From NCBI GenBank assembly GCA_963848195.1, contig CAWKCY010000001.1, forward strand, positions 362,926-426,925: a stretch of DNA of 64,000 bases. The letters run 5' to 3'. Shown in pieces: positions 1 through 7,871 of this stretch. Each line of letters starts with the position of its first letter. Position 1 is the stretch's first letter. Under the pieces are notes generated by a model. It was not told the DNA's origin. It did no database searches and saw only the letters and a program-made list of their open reading frames with translations. Both the position numbers and the translations under genes were made by a program. This DNA is from CAVQBP01 sp963848195. GTDB taxonomy: Bacteria; Bacteroidota; Ignavibacteria; Ignavibacteriales; Ignavibacteriaceae.

Positions 1-210
1 GAAGGGATCCATGCTGCACTGGTTTCCCATTGCAAACCCCCTTCGGAAATATTATATCCTCGTAACAATATAAGAGATATGATTAAAGTTATTATACTCC
101 CTATTAAGGCTGAAAAACGTATTGCCGAATTTTTTTTATTAGGGATAAAAAGGATTATTATTCCCGTCAATAACGGAAAGAAAATATTTAAGGTTAACAT
201 TTATTTTTAA
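1..210 (+). CDS. C-terminal fragment, possibly Lon-like protease end
   Basis: This reading frame enters from the left edge and stops at TAA 208-210, leaving 69 visible residues. Its second half reads LPIKAEKRIAEF followed by LGIKRIIIPVNN. This resembles the end of the Lon protease domain, where the family pattern is LPIGGLKEK...AA...GIK.V.IP.EN. The GG before the catalytic Lys of Lon is missing, and the visible start (EGIHAALVS) only loosely matches the helix after the catalytic Ser. It could be a diverged Lon-type domain, a decayed copy, or an unrelated protein. The upstream part lies outside the window, so neither length nor function can be judged. Confidence 0.35.
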   Translation, partial: EGIHAALVSHCKPPSEILYPRNNIRDMIKVIILPIKAEKRIAEFFLLGIKRIIIPVNNGKKIFKVNIYF

Positions 211-239
211 TTTGAATTATTTAATAAACTCAAAGTGAA

Positions 240-306
240 AACTGTTAAAACAGTTAAATATCAGGCTTTTGGTTCTAATTAACCCCGGGATTAATCCCGG
301 GGTTAA
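240..306. repeat. Two palindromes after nuoL, possible terminator
   Basis: Positions 240-255 form AACTGTT-aa-AACAGTT. Positions 279-306 form a perfect 28-bp palindrome with CCCGGG arms around a central ATTAAT. Both lie in the gap between the left-edge fragment and the 3' end of the minus-strand nuo operon, so they could end transcription from either side. No long T-run follows the stems. They may equally belong to the dispersed palindromic repeat family seen at 6.2, 7.8, 10.6, 24.7 and 26.6 kb. Confidence 0.55.
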
Positions 307-327
307 TAAATTCTTGGAACTGTTTCT

Positions 328-2262
328 CTAAAACATAAAGAAAATACCTACTGCCAATGCGGTGACAATTATCCAGGAAAAAAGAAATATCGTATATAAA
401 AATATTTTACCTGTCTCCAATTTCCTTAATTGACTTCCTGCCCTGCTGAAAGAATAAGCAAATTCATTGAGCTTTTGCGAGAAGCCCTGCAATTCAAGGT
501 AATCTGTTCTATATGCAGATTTTACCACCTTTGATTTGATATACAGAACAGCTTTATCAAGAATTATTTCTGATTTATTTCCCACTTTAGCTGCAGATAA
601 AATAAATAAACTTATATCATTTGCTCCCTCATCAAAAAGATTTTCAATTTTATTAATTACAAAAGATAGATTCTGAATAAGTTTTACCGGGACTATGACA
701 AATACATCGACTATTTTTTCAAAGTATGAGAAGAAATTTCCTAGTGCAGGAACCGGGCCGTATTTTTTAGTTTTCCACATTCCAAATAATAGACCTCCGC
801 CGCTTGCTGCAATTGCTGCGGTCCTCCATCCCCAGTTGATTTTTCCTAAAGAACTAAAATGAAGAATATCCTCAATGTTTAGTTTTAATATTACTCCGCA
901 GACTAATGCAAGAATAGCAAGAAGACCTGTAGAATAAATGAGAATTTTCTCCCCTTCTTTTACTCTAGGATTTTTATTCCCTTTCCAGTTTCCAAAGATG
1001 GCAAAACCGGCACGTGATATATAAATCCCCGCAAGAAATATTAGCAATATCATAAAAGCGCTATAGAGACTATTGTACTTTGAAGCTGCAGAAAGGATTT
1101 CATCTTCACTCCAAAATCCTGCAAAGGGGGGAAACCCGGATAAAGCGAGTCCGCATAAGATGAATATTATAAGAGTATATGGCTGGTATTTTTTCAGGTT
1201 TCCCATATTCCGTATATCTTTTGTACCGGCTGAATGACTAATAATTCCTGCAGCTAAAAACAATCCTGCCTTGAATACTGCATGGGCTGCAAGATGAAAA
1301 GATGCTGCCAAAGTTCCACCTAATCCAAGTATAAAATACATCTCGCCGAGCTGTGAAATAGTTGACCACGCAAGTATTCGTTTTATATTATATCTTGCCG
1401 TTGCAGCTAATGCCGCGGTTAATGCCGTAATCATTCCAATCCATAAAATAATACTTAATGTCAGCGGCGATGCTTCAAATAGCGGGAATAGTTTTAGAAG
1501 AAGAAATACACCCGCCGCCACCATTGTAGCTGAATGGATCAAAGCGGATACAGGAGACGGTCCTGCCATAGCATCGGGAAGCCAGCTGCTGAAGGGAAGC
1601 TGTGCACTCTTTCCCAGAGCCGCTGCTAAAAACAATATTGAGAGTAACTTGAAATCAAAAGGTGTATTACCAAAGGGACTTTTCACTACATTTAAAAATG
1701 ATGAGATATCGGTTGTACCGGTATTTATTAGTATTATTAATAAAGCTAATAAAAACCCGAAGTCTCCAATCCTTGTCATTAAGAATGCTTTTCGTGAAGC
1801 TTCCTTTGCATCAGTCTCTTTATAATGAAATCCGATTAATAAAAAAGAGGATAAGCCGACAAATTCCCATGATATAAATGTTAAAATAAAAGAATCTGAA
1901 AGAACTAATAGAAACATGCAGCCGGTAAAAAAAGAAATAACCCTGAAATAATATTCTTTTCTTGTTTCAATAGATTTCATCGAATATATGATTACAACAA
2001 GTCCTATAACTGCAATTATTAATGAGAAATACCATTCAAGACCGTTTATTATTAATGAAAGAGTCAAACTATAACTTGAAGATGTAAACCAGGTTAATTC
2101 GATTTTATCTTTCGTATTTATTAAAATGAGTATAAGAATCAAAGAGCAAAAGACAGAAACAGCCGAAAATAATCCGGCCTTTTCCTTTATAAAACTAAAT
2201 GGAAGGGATAAAATGAATGCGGCCGTTAATGGTAAAATGGGTATAAGTAGAAGCATTGTCAT
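328..2262 (-). CDS. nuoL: NADH-quinone oxidoreductase subunit L
   Basis: Antiporter-like membrane subunit L of complex I (644 aa), at the distal end of the proton-pumping arm. Conserved features are present: SWEFVGLSS (Glu133, equivalent to the essential TM5 Glu), GKSAQLPFSSWLPDAM (Lys218), PVSALIHSATMVAAG, HAVFKAGLF and SGFPPFAGFWSEDEIL. The length fits a full NuoL, including the long C-terminal lateral helix. It is the last gene of the minus-strand operon and overlaps nuoK by 4 bp (ATGA type), indicating translational coupling. No nuoM or nuoN follows, which is unusual because L, M and N normally stay together; they must be encoded elsewhere if the complex is complete. Confidence 0.97.
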   Translation of the reverse strand: MTMLLLIPILPLTAAFILSLPFSFIKEKAGLFSAVSVFCSLILILILINTKDKIELTWFTSSSYSLTLSLIINGLEWYFSLIIAVIGLVVIIYSMKSIETRKEYYFRVISFFTGCMFLLVLSDSFILTFISWEFVGLSSFLLIGFHYKETDAKEASRKAFLMTRIGDFGFLLALLIILINTGTTDISSFLNVVKSPFGNTPFDFKLLSILFLAAALGKSAQLPFSSWLPDAMAGPSPVSALIHSATMVAAGVFLLLKLFPLFEASPLTLSIILWIGMITALTAALAATARYNIKRILAWSTISQLGEMYFILGLGGTLAASFHLAAHAVFKAGLFLAAGIISHSAGTKDIRNMGNLKKYQPYTLIIFILCGLALSGFPPFAGFWSEDEILSAASKYNSLYSAFMILLIFLAGIYISRAGFAIFGNWKGNKNPRVKEGEKILIYSTGLLAILALVCGVILKLNIEDILHFSSLGKINWGWRTAAIAASGGGLLFGMWKTKKYGPVPALGNFFSYFEKIVDVFVIVPVKLIQNLSFVINKIENLFDEGANDISLFILSAAKVGNKSEIILDKAVLYIKSKVVKSAYRTDYLELQGFSQKLNEFAYSFSRAGSQLRKLETGKIFLYTIFLFSWIIVTALAVGIFFMF

Positions 2263-2570
2263 CCTTTTAATTCTTCATATTTATCTACCTGCACCGATTT
2301 TCTATTTCGGTATAGAAGCATCATAATACTAAGTCCTATTGCCATTTCAACAGCACCGATTGTAATAATGATAATCGTAAATATTTGTGCGGAATAATCT
2401 AAAGGCTGCACATACCGCCAGAAAGCAACAATGTTTAATCCAATCGCGTTTAATATTAGCTCAATTCCCATTAACACCATAACGGCTGTTCTCTGTGCAA
2501 GTATAGCATACACTCCGATAGAAAATAATGCTGCCGAAACTATTAAATATGCATTCAGAGGAAGTATCAT
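2259..2570 (-). CDS. nuoK: NADH-quinone oxidoreductase subunit K
   Basis: Small membrane subunit K of complex I (103 aa, three predicted transmembrane helices), homologous to MrpC. The two buried glutamates of the family are visible: Glu37 in GIELILNA and Glu75 in GAVEMAIGL. They belong to the proton-transfer axis between the quinone site and the antiporter subunits. The gene overlaps nuoJ upstream and nuoL downstream by 4 bp each, so the three are almost certainly translated together. Length and sequence are ordinary for the family. Confidence 0.96.
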   Translation of the reverse strand: MILPLNAYLIVSAALFSIGVYAILAQRTAVMVLMGIELILNAIGLNIVAFWRYVQPLDYSAQIFTIIIITIGAVEMAIGLSIMMLLYRNRKSVQVDKYEELKG

Positions 2571-3406
2571 TTTTCCTCTCTCGCTTTTTGATATAATTCA
2601 TCTAAGTTGATTTTATAGAAGGGTTCAAATAATTCTTCTGAAGCAGGGGGAGGGTCCTCATTAACTGCTGAAGCAGTTCCGCGCTCTTTTGAATCAGGGT
2701 GCTTTCCAGGACGGGCTAGATATATGGCTCCGAAAATTCCAAGTAATATCATTAATCCCGCTCCCTCAAATGCCATCATATATTTGCCCATCAACAATTC
2801 ACCGATTCTCCTTGAAGAATCCTGGTCAGGTATACTGTTCTGAATCTTCCAATCCGGGAATAAGATCAATAATACAGTCAGTATCACGAATATTGCAATG
2901 CCCGTCCAGGCTGCATATTTTTTAATTGGAGTAAACATTGACATATCCATTTCCATTCCTCCTCCACCATGATTCCCCTGGTTCATACCATTATCTTTAC
3001 TTTCTTTTTCTTTGCCGCTATCATTTTTACCTTTTTCATGGTGGTTATTATGCTCCATATTCTTTGACGGCTTAACACTTTCTTTAGGGAGCAGACCAAG
3101 TGAAAAGAATTTCTCTATGAACGGCATTTTCATTTTAGCCATCATATTTCCACCGGGATCATGAGAGAATAAAACCATGAAGAGTATCATGACAAGCATA
3201 CCACCGATATACATCATTATTTGAAGCATACCTAATAGGTCTGCCATGAGCAGTATAAACAATCCGGCTACTCCTATAAAGGAAGCCATTAAAAAAATAC
3301 CGCTCCTAAACATGCTCATAGTAGTTGTCATCCCTAAGGCACCTGCTACCGATATAAAAGCAAATAGACTGAAAGTAAATATTATTACAGGGGGAGAAAT
3401 ACTCAT
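2567..3406 (-). CDS. nuoJ: NADH-quinone oxidoreductase subunit J with His/Met-rich insert
   Basis: Membrane subunit J of complex I (279 aa). The N-terminal helices carry the family signature around MMYIGGMLVM (residues 65-72), the TM3 region that forms the pi-bulge in known structures. A large hydrophilic insert spans about residues 86-160, between the helical bundle and the last helices. Residues 117-157 contain four His (119, 122, 123, 146) and six Met (117, 141, 151, 153, 155, 157), plus many Lys, Glu and Gly. Typical NuoJ proteins are about 165-200 aa and lack this. The insert looks like a metal-binding loop, but that is inference. The C-terminus (residues 225-279) is also a charged tail. 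The start overlaps the nuoH stop by 4 bp. Confidence 0.93.
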   Translation of the reverse strand: MSISPPVIIFTFSLFAFISVAGALGMTTTMSMFRSGIFLMASFIGVAGLFILLMADLLGMLQIMMYIGGMLVMILFMVLFSHDPGGNMMAKMKMPFIEKFFSLGLLPKESVKPSKNMEHNNHHEKGKNDSGKEKESKDNGMNQGNHGGGGMEMDMSMFTPIKKYAAWTGIAIFVILTVLLILFPDWKIQNSIPDQDSSRRIGELLMGKYMMAFEGAGLMILLGIFGAIYLARPGKHPDSKERGTASAVNEDPPPASEELFEPFYKINLDELYQKAREEK

Positions 3407-4302
3407 TTTCCTTTTACTCCTAATAAAATTAATGCGCCTACTATTAATACATTTAGTAATCCTACGGGTATTAAAATTTTCCAGGAAAGTTCAAGCATTT
3501 TTGCTGTGCTGAATAATTTTATTTTCTGTCCTACCCATTTCATAAAAATCAAGATTCCCAGAGTCTTAATTATCATCCATAAAAAACCGGGTAATAAGGG
3601 TCCATTCCATCCCCCCAGAAATAGAATGGCTCCCATAGCCGATACAACGAAAAGAATCCCGGAAAGTGTAATTTTCAAAATGATCCCCTGCCATCCGGCA
3701 TATATAGAAAGAATCCCGCCCCGGATATCAGATGCAAATGGTTCTAAGAAAGGCGCCCTGTATACCTGCATTAATCCGGTTACTATATACAATAAAAAAC
3801 CTAACGGCTGTGACACTATAAACCATAGATTCTCCTGCGAAGCAATAATTTTTTGTGTCGACATTGATTTAGCCATCATAATCGGACCTATAATTGCAAG
3901 TCCTAGCGGTACAACATATGAAACCAGTTGAGCTATTATTCTATAACATGATTCGATGCTTTCCGGAATATTGCCCCCCCAGCCCCCTAATGCTATTGCT
4001 AGAACAACATAATCAACAACAACAATAAAATAGAATATTCCGATTCCCAGATCTGCTCCTACGAGATCTTTATTAATAGGTATAATTACTGCTGAAAGAA
4101 GAAGCCCTGCTAATCCAGTAATTGGAGCGGAATTGTAAAGCCAGCTGTCCTTGTGATTAGGTATAGATAAACCATCTTGAAATTTTACTGAAGCTCCAGG
4201 TTCATTCTTTATGAAATTTAATCGGGGCTCTATTATCATTGTAATTAAAGTGCCCGAAAAAAAAGTTAATAATGTGACAATTGCACCTTGAATTATTCCC
4301 AA
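3403..4302 (-). CDS. nuoH: NADH-quinone oxidoreductase subunit H, divergent
   Basis: Membrane subunit H of complex I, which lines the quinone channel. The start is taken as TTG 4302-4300, because GGGAGG lies six bases upstream and the resulting protein (299 aa) begins GIIQGAIVTLLTFF, a normal first helix. A longer in-frame ATG at 4413 would read through nuoA in the wrong frame and adds nonsense residues. Recognisable parts are PGAS..FQDGL, the APITGLAGLLL helix and RAPF. The usual acidic loop after RAPF (EAESEL type) is replaced by a diverged stretch (LEPFASDIRGG), and the protein is shorter than most NuoH. It overlaps nuoA by 10 bp and nuoJ by 4 bp. Confidence 0.88.
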   Translation of the reverse strand: MGIIQGAIVTLLTFFSGTLITMIIEPRLNFIKNEPGASVKFQDGLSIPNHKDSWLYNSAPITGLAGLLLSAVIIPINKDLVGADLGIGIFYFIVVVDYVVLAIALGGWGGNIPESIESCYRIIAQLVSYVVPLGLAIIGPIMMAKSMSTQKIIASQENLWFIVSQPLGFLLYIVTGLMQVYRAPFLEPFASDIRGGILSIYAGWQGIILKITLSGILFVVSAMGAILFLGGWNGPLLPGFLWMIIKTLGILIFMKWVGQKIKLFSTAKMLELSWKILIPVGLLNVLIVGALILLGVKGK

Positions 4303-4610
4303 TCCAGACCTCCCATTCCCCAAGAATATAAAATTCCGGAAGTAAGGATGCCTATAAAAACAAACATATCCAGGAAAGCTTTCATTCCTATATCTGCAAA
4401 TACAACTGCCCATGGATACATAAATATCATTTCCATATCGAATGAGAGGAAAATTAAAGCATAGGTTATGTAGCCGAACCTGAAATTATTCCATTTAGGA
4501 CTATTATATGATACCCGTTTTTCTTTTTTGGAAAAAGCATAAATTATCAATGAAATTCCGAATGCAACCAATACAACTAACCCGGCTACAGAAAATAAAC
4601 TAAGAATCAT
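4293..4610 (-). CDS. nuoA: NADH-quinone oxidoreductase subunit A
   Basis: Membrane subunit A of complex I (105 aa, three helices) and first gene of the nuoA-H-J-K-L cluster. The second helix shows the family acidic motif (SFDMEMIFMYPWA, with Asp58 and Glu60). The loop between helices 1 and 2 is short (SYNSPKWNNFRF) and lacks the conserved ECG cysteine motif that lies at the quinone cavity in canonical NuoA. Together with the diverged NuoH, this suggests a non-standard junction to the peripheral arm. No nuoB, C, D or I gene follows. Confidence 0.92.
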   Translation of the reverse strand: MILSLFSVAGLVVLVAFGISLIIYAFSKKEKRVSYNSPKWNNFRFGYITYALIFLSFDMEMIFMYPWAVVFADIGMKAFLDMFVFIGILTSGILYSWGMGGLDWE

Positions 4611-4727
4611 AATCCCTATTTTTTTTATTTAAGATAATATTTATTATCTATTTAGATTATGTTTTACCTCAAATTTAGTAAAACCCTGTATGGTATAATT
4701 TTGAATTATGAGAAAGGAATATATTTG

Positions 4728-4801
4728 TTCCCACCACCAACAACCAACAACCCACCTCCAACTTTCCCCACCACCAACCACCTACAACCGACCACCAACT
4801 C
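4728..4801. repeat. CCAACAACC/CCACCAACC low-complexity tract
   Basis: About 74 bp of degenerate short-word repeat built from CCAAC, CCACC and ACAACC units on the plus strand (G/T-rich, with clustered GG and GGGG runs, on the minus strand). It lies between the nuoA 5' side and the cyclase gene and forms the last codons of that cyclase (VGGRL then stop). The G-rich strand could form quadruplexes. Word-repeats like this are typical junk-like intergenic sequence; no gene is seen here. Confidence 0.7.
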
Positions 4802-5540
4802 TCATTGTCATAAGTTCAACCTTTTCTATTTTCCCTTTCAATTGAATCTCTCCGAGTGGTATTTTAAGATATTCCCCGTTCAGCGGCATTCTTTCAAGTA
4901 AGGCAGAGGAAAGAATAATATTTACATTATGGTTATTGCATTCTCCCTGTATTCTTGATGTCGTATTTAATACATCTCCTGAAAATACTATATCTTTTTT
5001 AATTACACCTATTTCCCCAACCGTAGCTTCGCCAATATGCATTCCGGCTTTAAATGATGGCAGTATGCCATACTTTTCCAAATAATATTTCTTTTTCTCT
5101 ACAAAAACTTTTTGTATCTCGAAGAAACACGACAGGCAATTATTATTTACAAGTCCTTTTTCTACAAGCCAGGTAACAACAACTTCATCACCTACATACT
5201 GGTAAATTTCTCCCTGACTGTTTATTATCGGCTCAGTGATATCGTTAAAAATTTCTTTCAAAAACTCGAAAAATCTTTGGTGCCCTATTTTTTCAGCTAT
5301 TGTGGTTGAAGATTTAAGATCCAGAAACATAAAGATTCTCTCTTCTTCTTTCGGGTGGTAATATTTCCCTGTAATGAATTTCCATAATATACCCGGACCA
5401 AATTTATCACTTACCTGAAGCATAAATTGTGTACCGGAAACCAATAAAGCCCAAAAACCTAATGTGACAAAAAATGAAGGGGTTGTAAGGTTAAATAGCA
5501 CATTTTCTCCAGACCTCAATAAAGCCGAATGAAAATCCAA
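4782..5540 (-). CDS. Class III nucleotide cyclase domain, C-terminal half of a split gene
   Basis: This part carries one hydrophobic helix and a complete class III adenylate/guanylate cyclase catalytic domain (PF00211 family). Metal-binding Asp residues lie in FMFLDLKSSTT and YVGDEVVVTW, and the transition-state Asn and Arg in NTTSR. It matches the C-terminal two-thirds of the intact cyclase at 10653-11780 in order and spacing. The frame has no good ATG near its 5' end: the longest version starts with TTG inside the upstream membrane ORF. A GTG at about 5505, preceded by GGAG, could allow re-initiation. The likeliest reading is one gene of about 370 aa broken by a frameshift in 5491-5540. The substrate (ATP, GTP or a pyrimidine) cannot be told. 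Confidence 0.85.
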   Translation of the reverse strand: MDFHSALLRSGENVLFNLTTPSFFVTLGFWALLVSGTQFMLQVSDKFGPGILWKFITGKYYHPKEEERIFMFLDLKSSTTIAEKIGHQRFFEFLKEIFNDITEPIINSQGEIYQYVGDEVVVTWLVEKGLVNNNCLSCFFEIQKVFVEKKKYYLEKYGILPSFKAGMHIGEATVGEIGVIKKDIVFSGDVLNTTSRIQGECNNHNVNIILSSALLERMPLNGEYLKIPLGEIQLKGKIEKVELMTMRVGGRL

Positions 5541-5901
5541 TCTGAAAAATGAAATAAATGAAATCCATGGTAAAGAGTCCTACTACTGCAAGACTCAAAT
5601 ATGCAGCAATAAAAAGTAAACCCGAATTGATAATTCCGAAAGCGAAGGATCTTGTTCGATACTTTGAACCCATTCTAAAGACCAAAAGATATCCTCCGGC
5701 TAACCCGCCAAAAAGACCTAAAATTACTGTGCCTATAAAATCAAGCCAGAATTCATAAGTGCCGGATAACTTTTTTAATGCAATCAGATCATATACAAAA
5801 AAATATTCACCAATAAATGAAAAAGATGAAAATAATGTCCAGCATAAGGTAATAATCACTACCTTCTGAATTCTATCCCGGAATCTTGTTTTGATTTTCA
5901 T
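5491..5901 (-). CDS. Membrane half of the split cyclase
   Basis: 136 residues with a basic N-terminus (MKIKTRFRDR) and about four transmembrane helices (near residues 14-33, 52-75, 84-103 and 110-130). It has the same size and layout as the N-terminal region of the cyclase at 10653. It runs out of frame at FIEVWRKCAI, exactly where the next frame supplies the fifth helix and the cyclase domain. The two frames overlap by 50 bp. It is therefore best read as the 5' part of one membrane-anchored cyclase gene, either frameshifted by mutation or sequence error, or expressed as two coupled products. Confidence 0.7.
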   Translation of the reverse strand: MKIKTRFRDRIQKVVIITLCWTLFSSFSFIGEYFFVYDLIALKKLSGTYEFWLDFIGTVILGLFGGLAGGYLLVFRMGSKYRTRSFAFGIINSGLLFIAAYLSLAVVGLFTMDFIYFIFQIGFSFGFIEVWRKCAI

Positions 5902-6322
5902 ATAAACAAACCCTGAAATTTTAATTGCGAAAACTAATCGAAAGGAAGAAATGGATATTTTAATTATTGAAAATATATGAAGCCGATTTTGAAATTATGT
6001 AATACTAGAATAAAATACAATAATCTCGGAGGCATTGGATAAAAGTATGAGATGGATAGTATATGAGGAGTAAGAGTAATCACCGGACCGGAAGTCACGA
6101 TGTTAGGCTTTGTTTTTAGAGTTCAATGTATATTCACACAGGCTCTGGAAGTCCGGTGTTAATCTTTGTTTCAGATAATATCCGTTGGCTAAAAGCCAAC
6201 GGCAATGGATAATCACACATCCTCTGGAAATCCGGCAAGTGATGCCTTCAACCTGCTAAATAATTTCTTTTTTTCCCGAAAATATGTAACTTCAATCCAA
6301 CAATAATTTAGGGTAAATACAG
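5902..6322. repeat. Intergenic region with paired palindromic repeat units
   Basis: Divergent intergenic region with no gene. It holds two similar units ending in CAATGTATATTCACACAGGCTCTGGAA-like tails, at about 6122-6155 and 6203-6235. The second is headed by a perfect hairpin at 6182-6202 (CCGTTGGC-taaaa-GCCAACGG, trimmed at the loop). The tail words recur after palindromes at 7781, 10584 and 24729, marking a dispersed REP-like family. Promoters for the flanking divergent genes must also lie here but none is certain. Confidence 0.6.
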
Positions 6323-7540
6323 ATGAGTCACCTGGCTAAAGCATCCGGATTTGTTACAAATTTATTACAGAATAATTTACCTGAGGGCTGTGTATATCAT
6401 AACATTGATCATACGATGAATGTAGTTGAATCAGCAAAAGATATTGGTGAGCACAGCGGTTTGTCAAAAGAAGATATGGATATTCTTTTACTTGCCGCTT
6501 GGTTTCATGATACCGGCATGGTAAGTGTTTATATTGGTCATGAGGAAAAAAGTATTGAAATATTTAAAAATTATATTAGTAAGGAACAGTTTCCCGTTGA
6601 AAAGATTGAAAAAGTTGTTCAATTAATAAAAGCGACTAGGGTTCCCCAGAACCCGGTTAATTTACTCGAAAAAATAATTTGCGATGCAGATTTATCCCAT
6701 ATTGGTCAAAAGGGATTTCAGAACAGAGCAAAGCTGCTTAGGCAGGAGTGGGAGATTGTATTGGATAAAAAGTTTACCGATATTGAATGGTTAAACTCAA
6801 ATATTGAGTTTTTAACAAATCATAAATTTAATACTGAATATGCTCAAGAAATTTTTGAAGAACAAAGACTTACAAATCTGGCAAAACTTCAAAAGAAATT
6901 AATTAAAGAAAAAATGGAACTTGAAAATAGCAATAATATTTTAGCCGGCAATATCGAAAAACAAAAACAGCTTAAAAGTAAACAGGCTGAACGCGGTATC
7001 GAAACCATGTTCCGTAACACTATCCGTACGCATGTCGAATTCAGCGGTCTTGCAGATAATAAAGCTAATATCATGATAAGTATTAACACTCTTATTCTAA
7101 CAGCCCTTGTTGCCGTTATGGCAAGAAAATTAGATACAAATCCCCAATTAATTATTCCGACTGCAATTTTAGCTTTGGTTAGTCTCGTAACACTTATTTT
7201 CGCTGTAATGGTTACACGCCCTAAGATTACTTCCGGTACTTTTACCCATGAAGATATTAAAGAAAAAAGAGTTAATCTTCTTTTCTTCGGAAATTTTTTT
7301 AATATGAATCTAAAAGATTTTGAATGGGGAATGACTGAAATGATGGGGGATAAAGACTTTCTTTATGGAAGTATGATTAAAGATTTTTATTATCTGGGTC
7401 AGGTTTTAGGGCAAAAATACCGCTACCTCAGAATTTGTTACAATATTTTTATGTATGGATTAATAATCTCTATACTTGCTTTTGCAATTGCCGTATTCCT
7501 ATATCCAGGCGGAACAAATTTAAGTCCGTTAATAGAATAA
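6323..7540 (+). CDS. HD-domain phosphohydrolase fused to PycTM-like membrane domain
   Basis: 405 aa in three parts. Residues 1-170 are an HD phosphohydrolase-type domain with the metal ligands His30, His62-Asp63 and Asp123 in YHNIDH, WFHDTG and CDAD; such domains hydrolyse phosphate esters, often of nucleotides. Residues 180-224 are a charged coiled coil. Residues 225-400 contain the R..IRTHVEFSGLADNKAN motif and two helices (about 250-268 and 277-298) followed by a third (371-395). This last block is the pattern of the Pycsar effector membrane domain (PycTM, formerly DUF5706). Such proteins respond to cyclic nucleotides in the Pycsar anti-phage system, but HD-PycTM proteins also occur as stand-alone genes in Bacteroidota. 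Two class III cyclases lie within 4 kb, one directly upstream and divergent. Confidence 0.85.
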   Translation: MSHLAKASGFVTNLLQNNLPEGCVYHNIDHTMNVVESAKDIGEHSGLSKEDMDILLLAAWFHDTGMVSVYIGHEEKSIEIFKNYISKEQFPVEKIEKVVQLIKATRVPQNPVNLLEKIICDADLSHIGQKGFQNRAKLLRQEWEIVLDKKFTDIEWLNSNIEFLTNHKFNTEYAQEIFEEQRLTNLAKLQKKLIKEKMELENSNNILAGNIEKQKQLKSKQAERGIETMFRNTIRTHVEFSGLADNKANIMISINTLILTALVAVMARKLDTNPQLIIPTAILALVSLVTLIFAVMVTRPKITSGTFTHEDIKEKRVNLLFFGNFFNMNLKDFEWGMTEMMGDKDFLYGSMIKDFYYLGQVLGQKYRYLRICYNIFMYGLIISILAFAIAVFLYPGGTNLSPLIE

Positions 7541-7871
7541 TTAAATTGAACTATTATTTCCTGCCTTATGTATATTTGCATTTAGTTCTAAAAATTTTTT
7601 AAGAAAATATTTTAGAATTAAGTTTTGTAGATATAAAGATGACATTTTAAAAGGTTAATTCATTTATAATTGTAGATAATTAGTGAAAATGTAGAAAAAC
7701 CATCTACCAACAGTTAGATAAATCTACTTTTGGCAGATAAATTAAAACAGTTGATAAAGGTTTCGTTTTTACTTCATTTTCCAACAGTTAAAACTGTTGG
7801 TTAATGATATTCACAGCCTTCTGTAGTTATACGATGTTGAATTTGGAACTTTCTGTGGATTTAATTTAACC
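7541..7871. repeat. Intergenic region with AAAGATGACA motif and CCAACAGTT palindrome
   Basis: No gene is seen. A TATAAAGATGACATTTT motif at about 7634-7650 matches the hairpin family at 18.0 and 21.6 kb. A perfect 20-bp palindrome at 7781-7800 (CCAACAGTTA and its complement) is followed by TTAATGATATTCACAGCC. The whole stretch 7741-7825 is similar to 10539-10625, so the outer-membrane gene at 7872-10496 is bracketed by two direct copies of the same element. Confidence 0.65.

Noticed and set aside
3506..3931. 141-codon plus-strand frame inside nuoH
   Set aside because: Antisense shadow of a membrane protein gene; composition mirrors the opposite strand and nothing is recognisable.
4303..4413. 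Longer NuoH start at ATG 4413
   Set aside because: It would read through nuoA out of frame, giving a Cys/Arg-rich segment unlike any NuoH. TTG 4302 has a good ribosome site.
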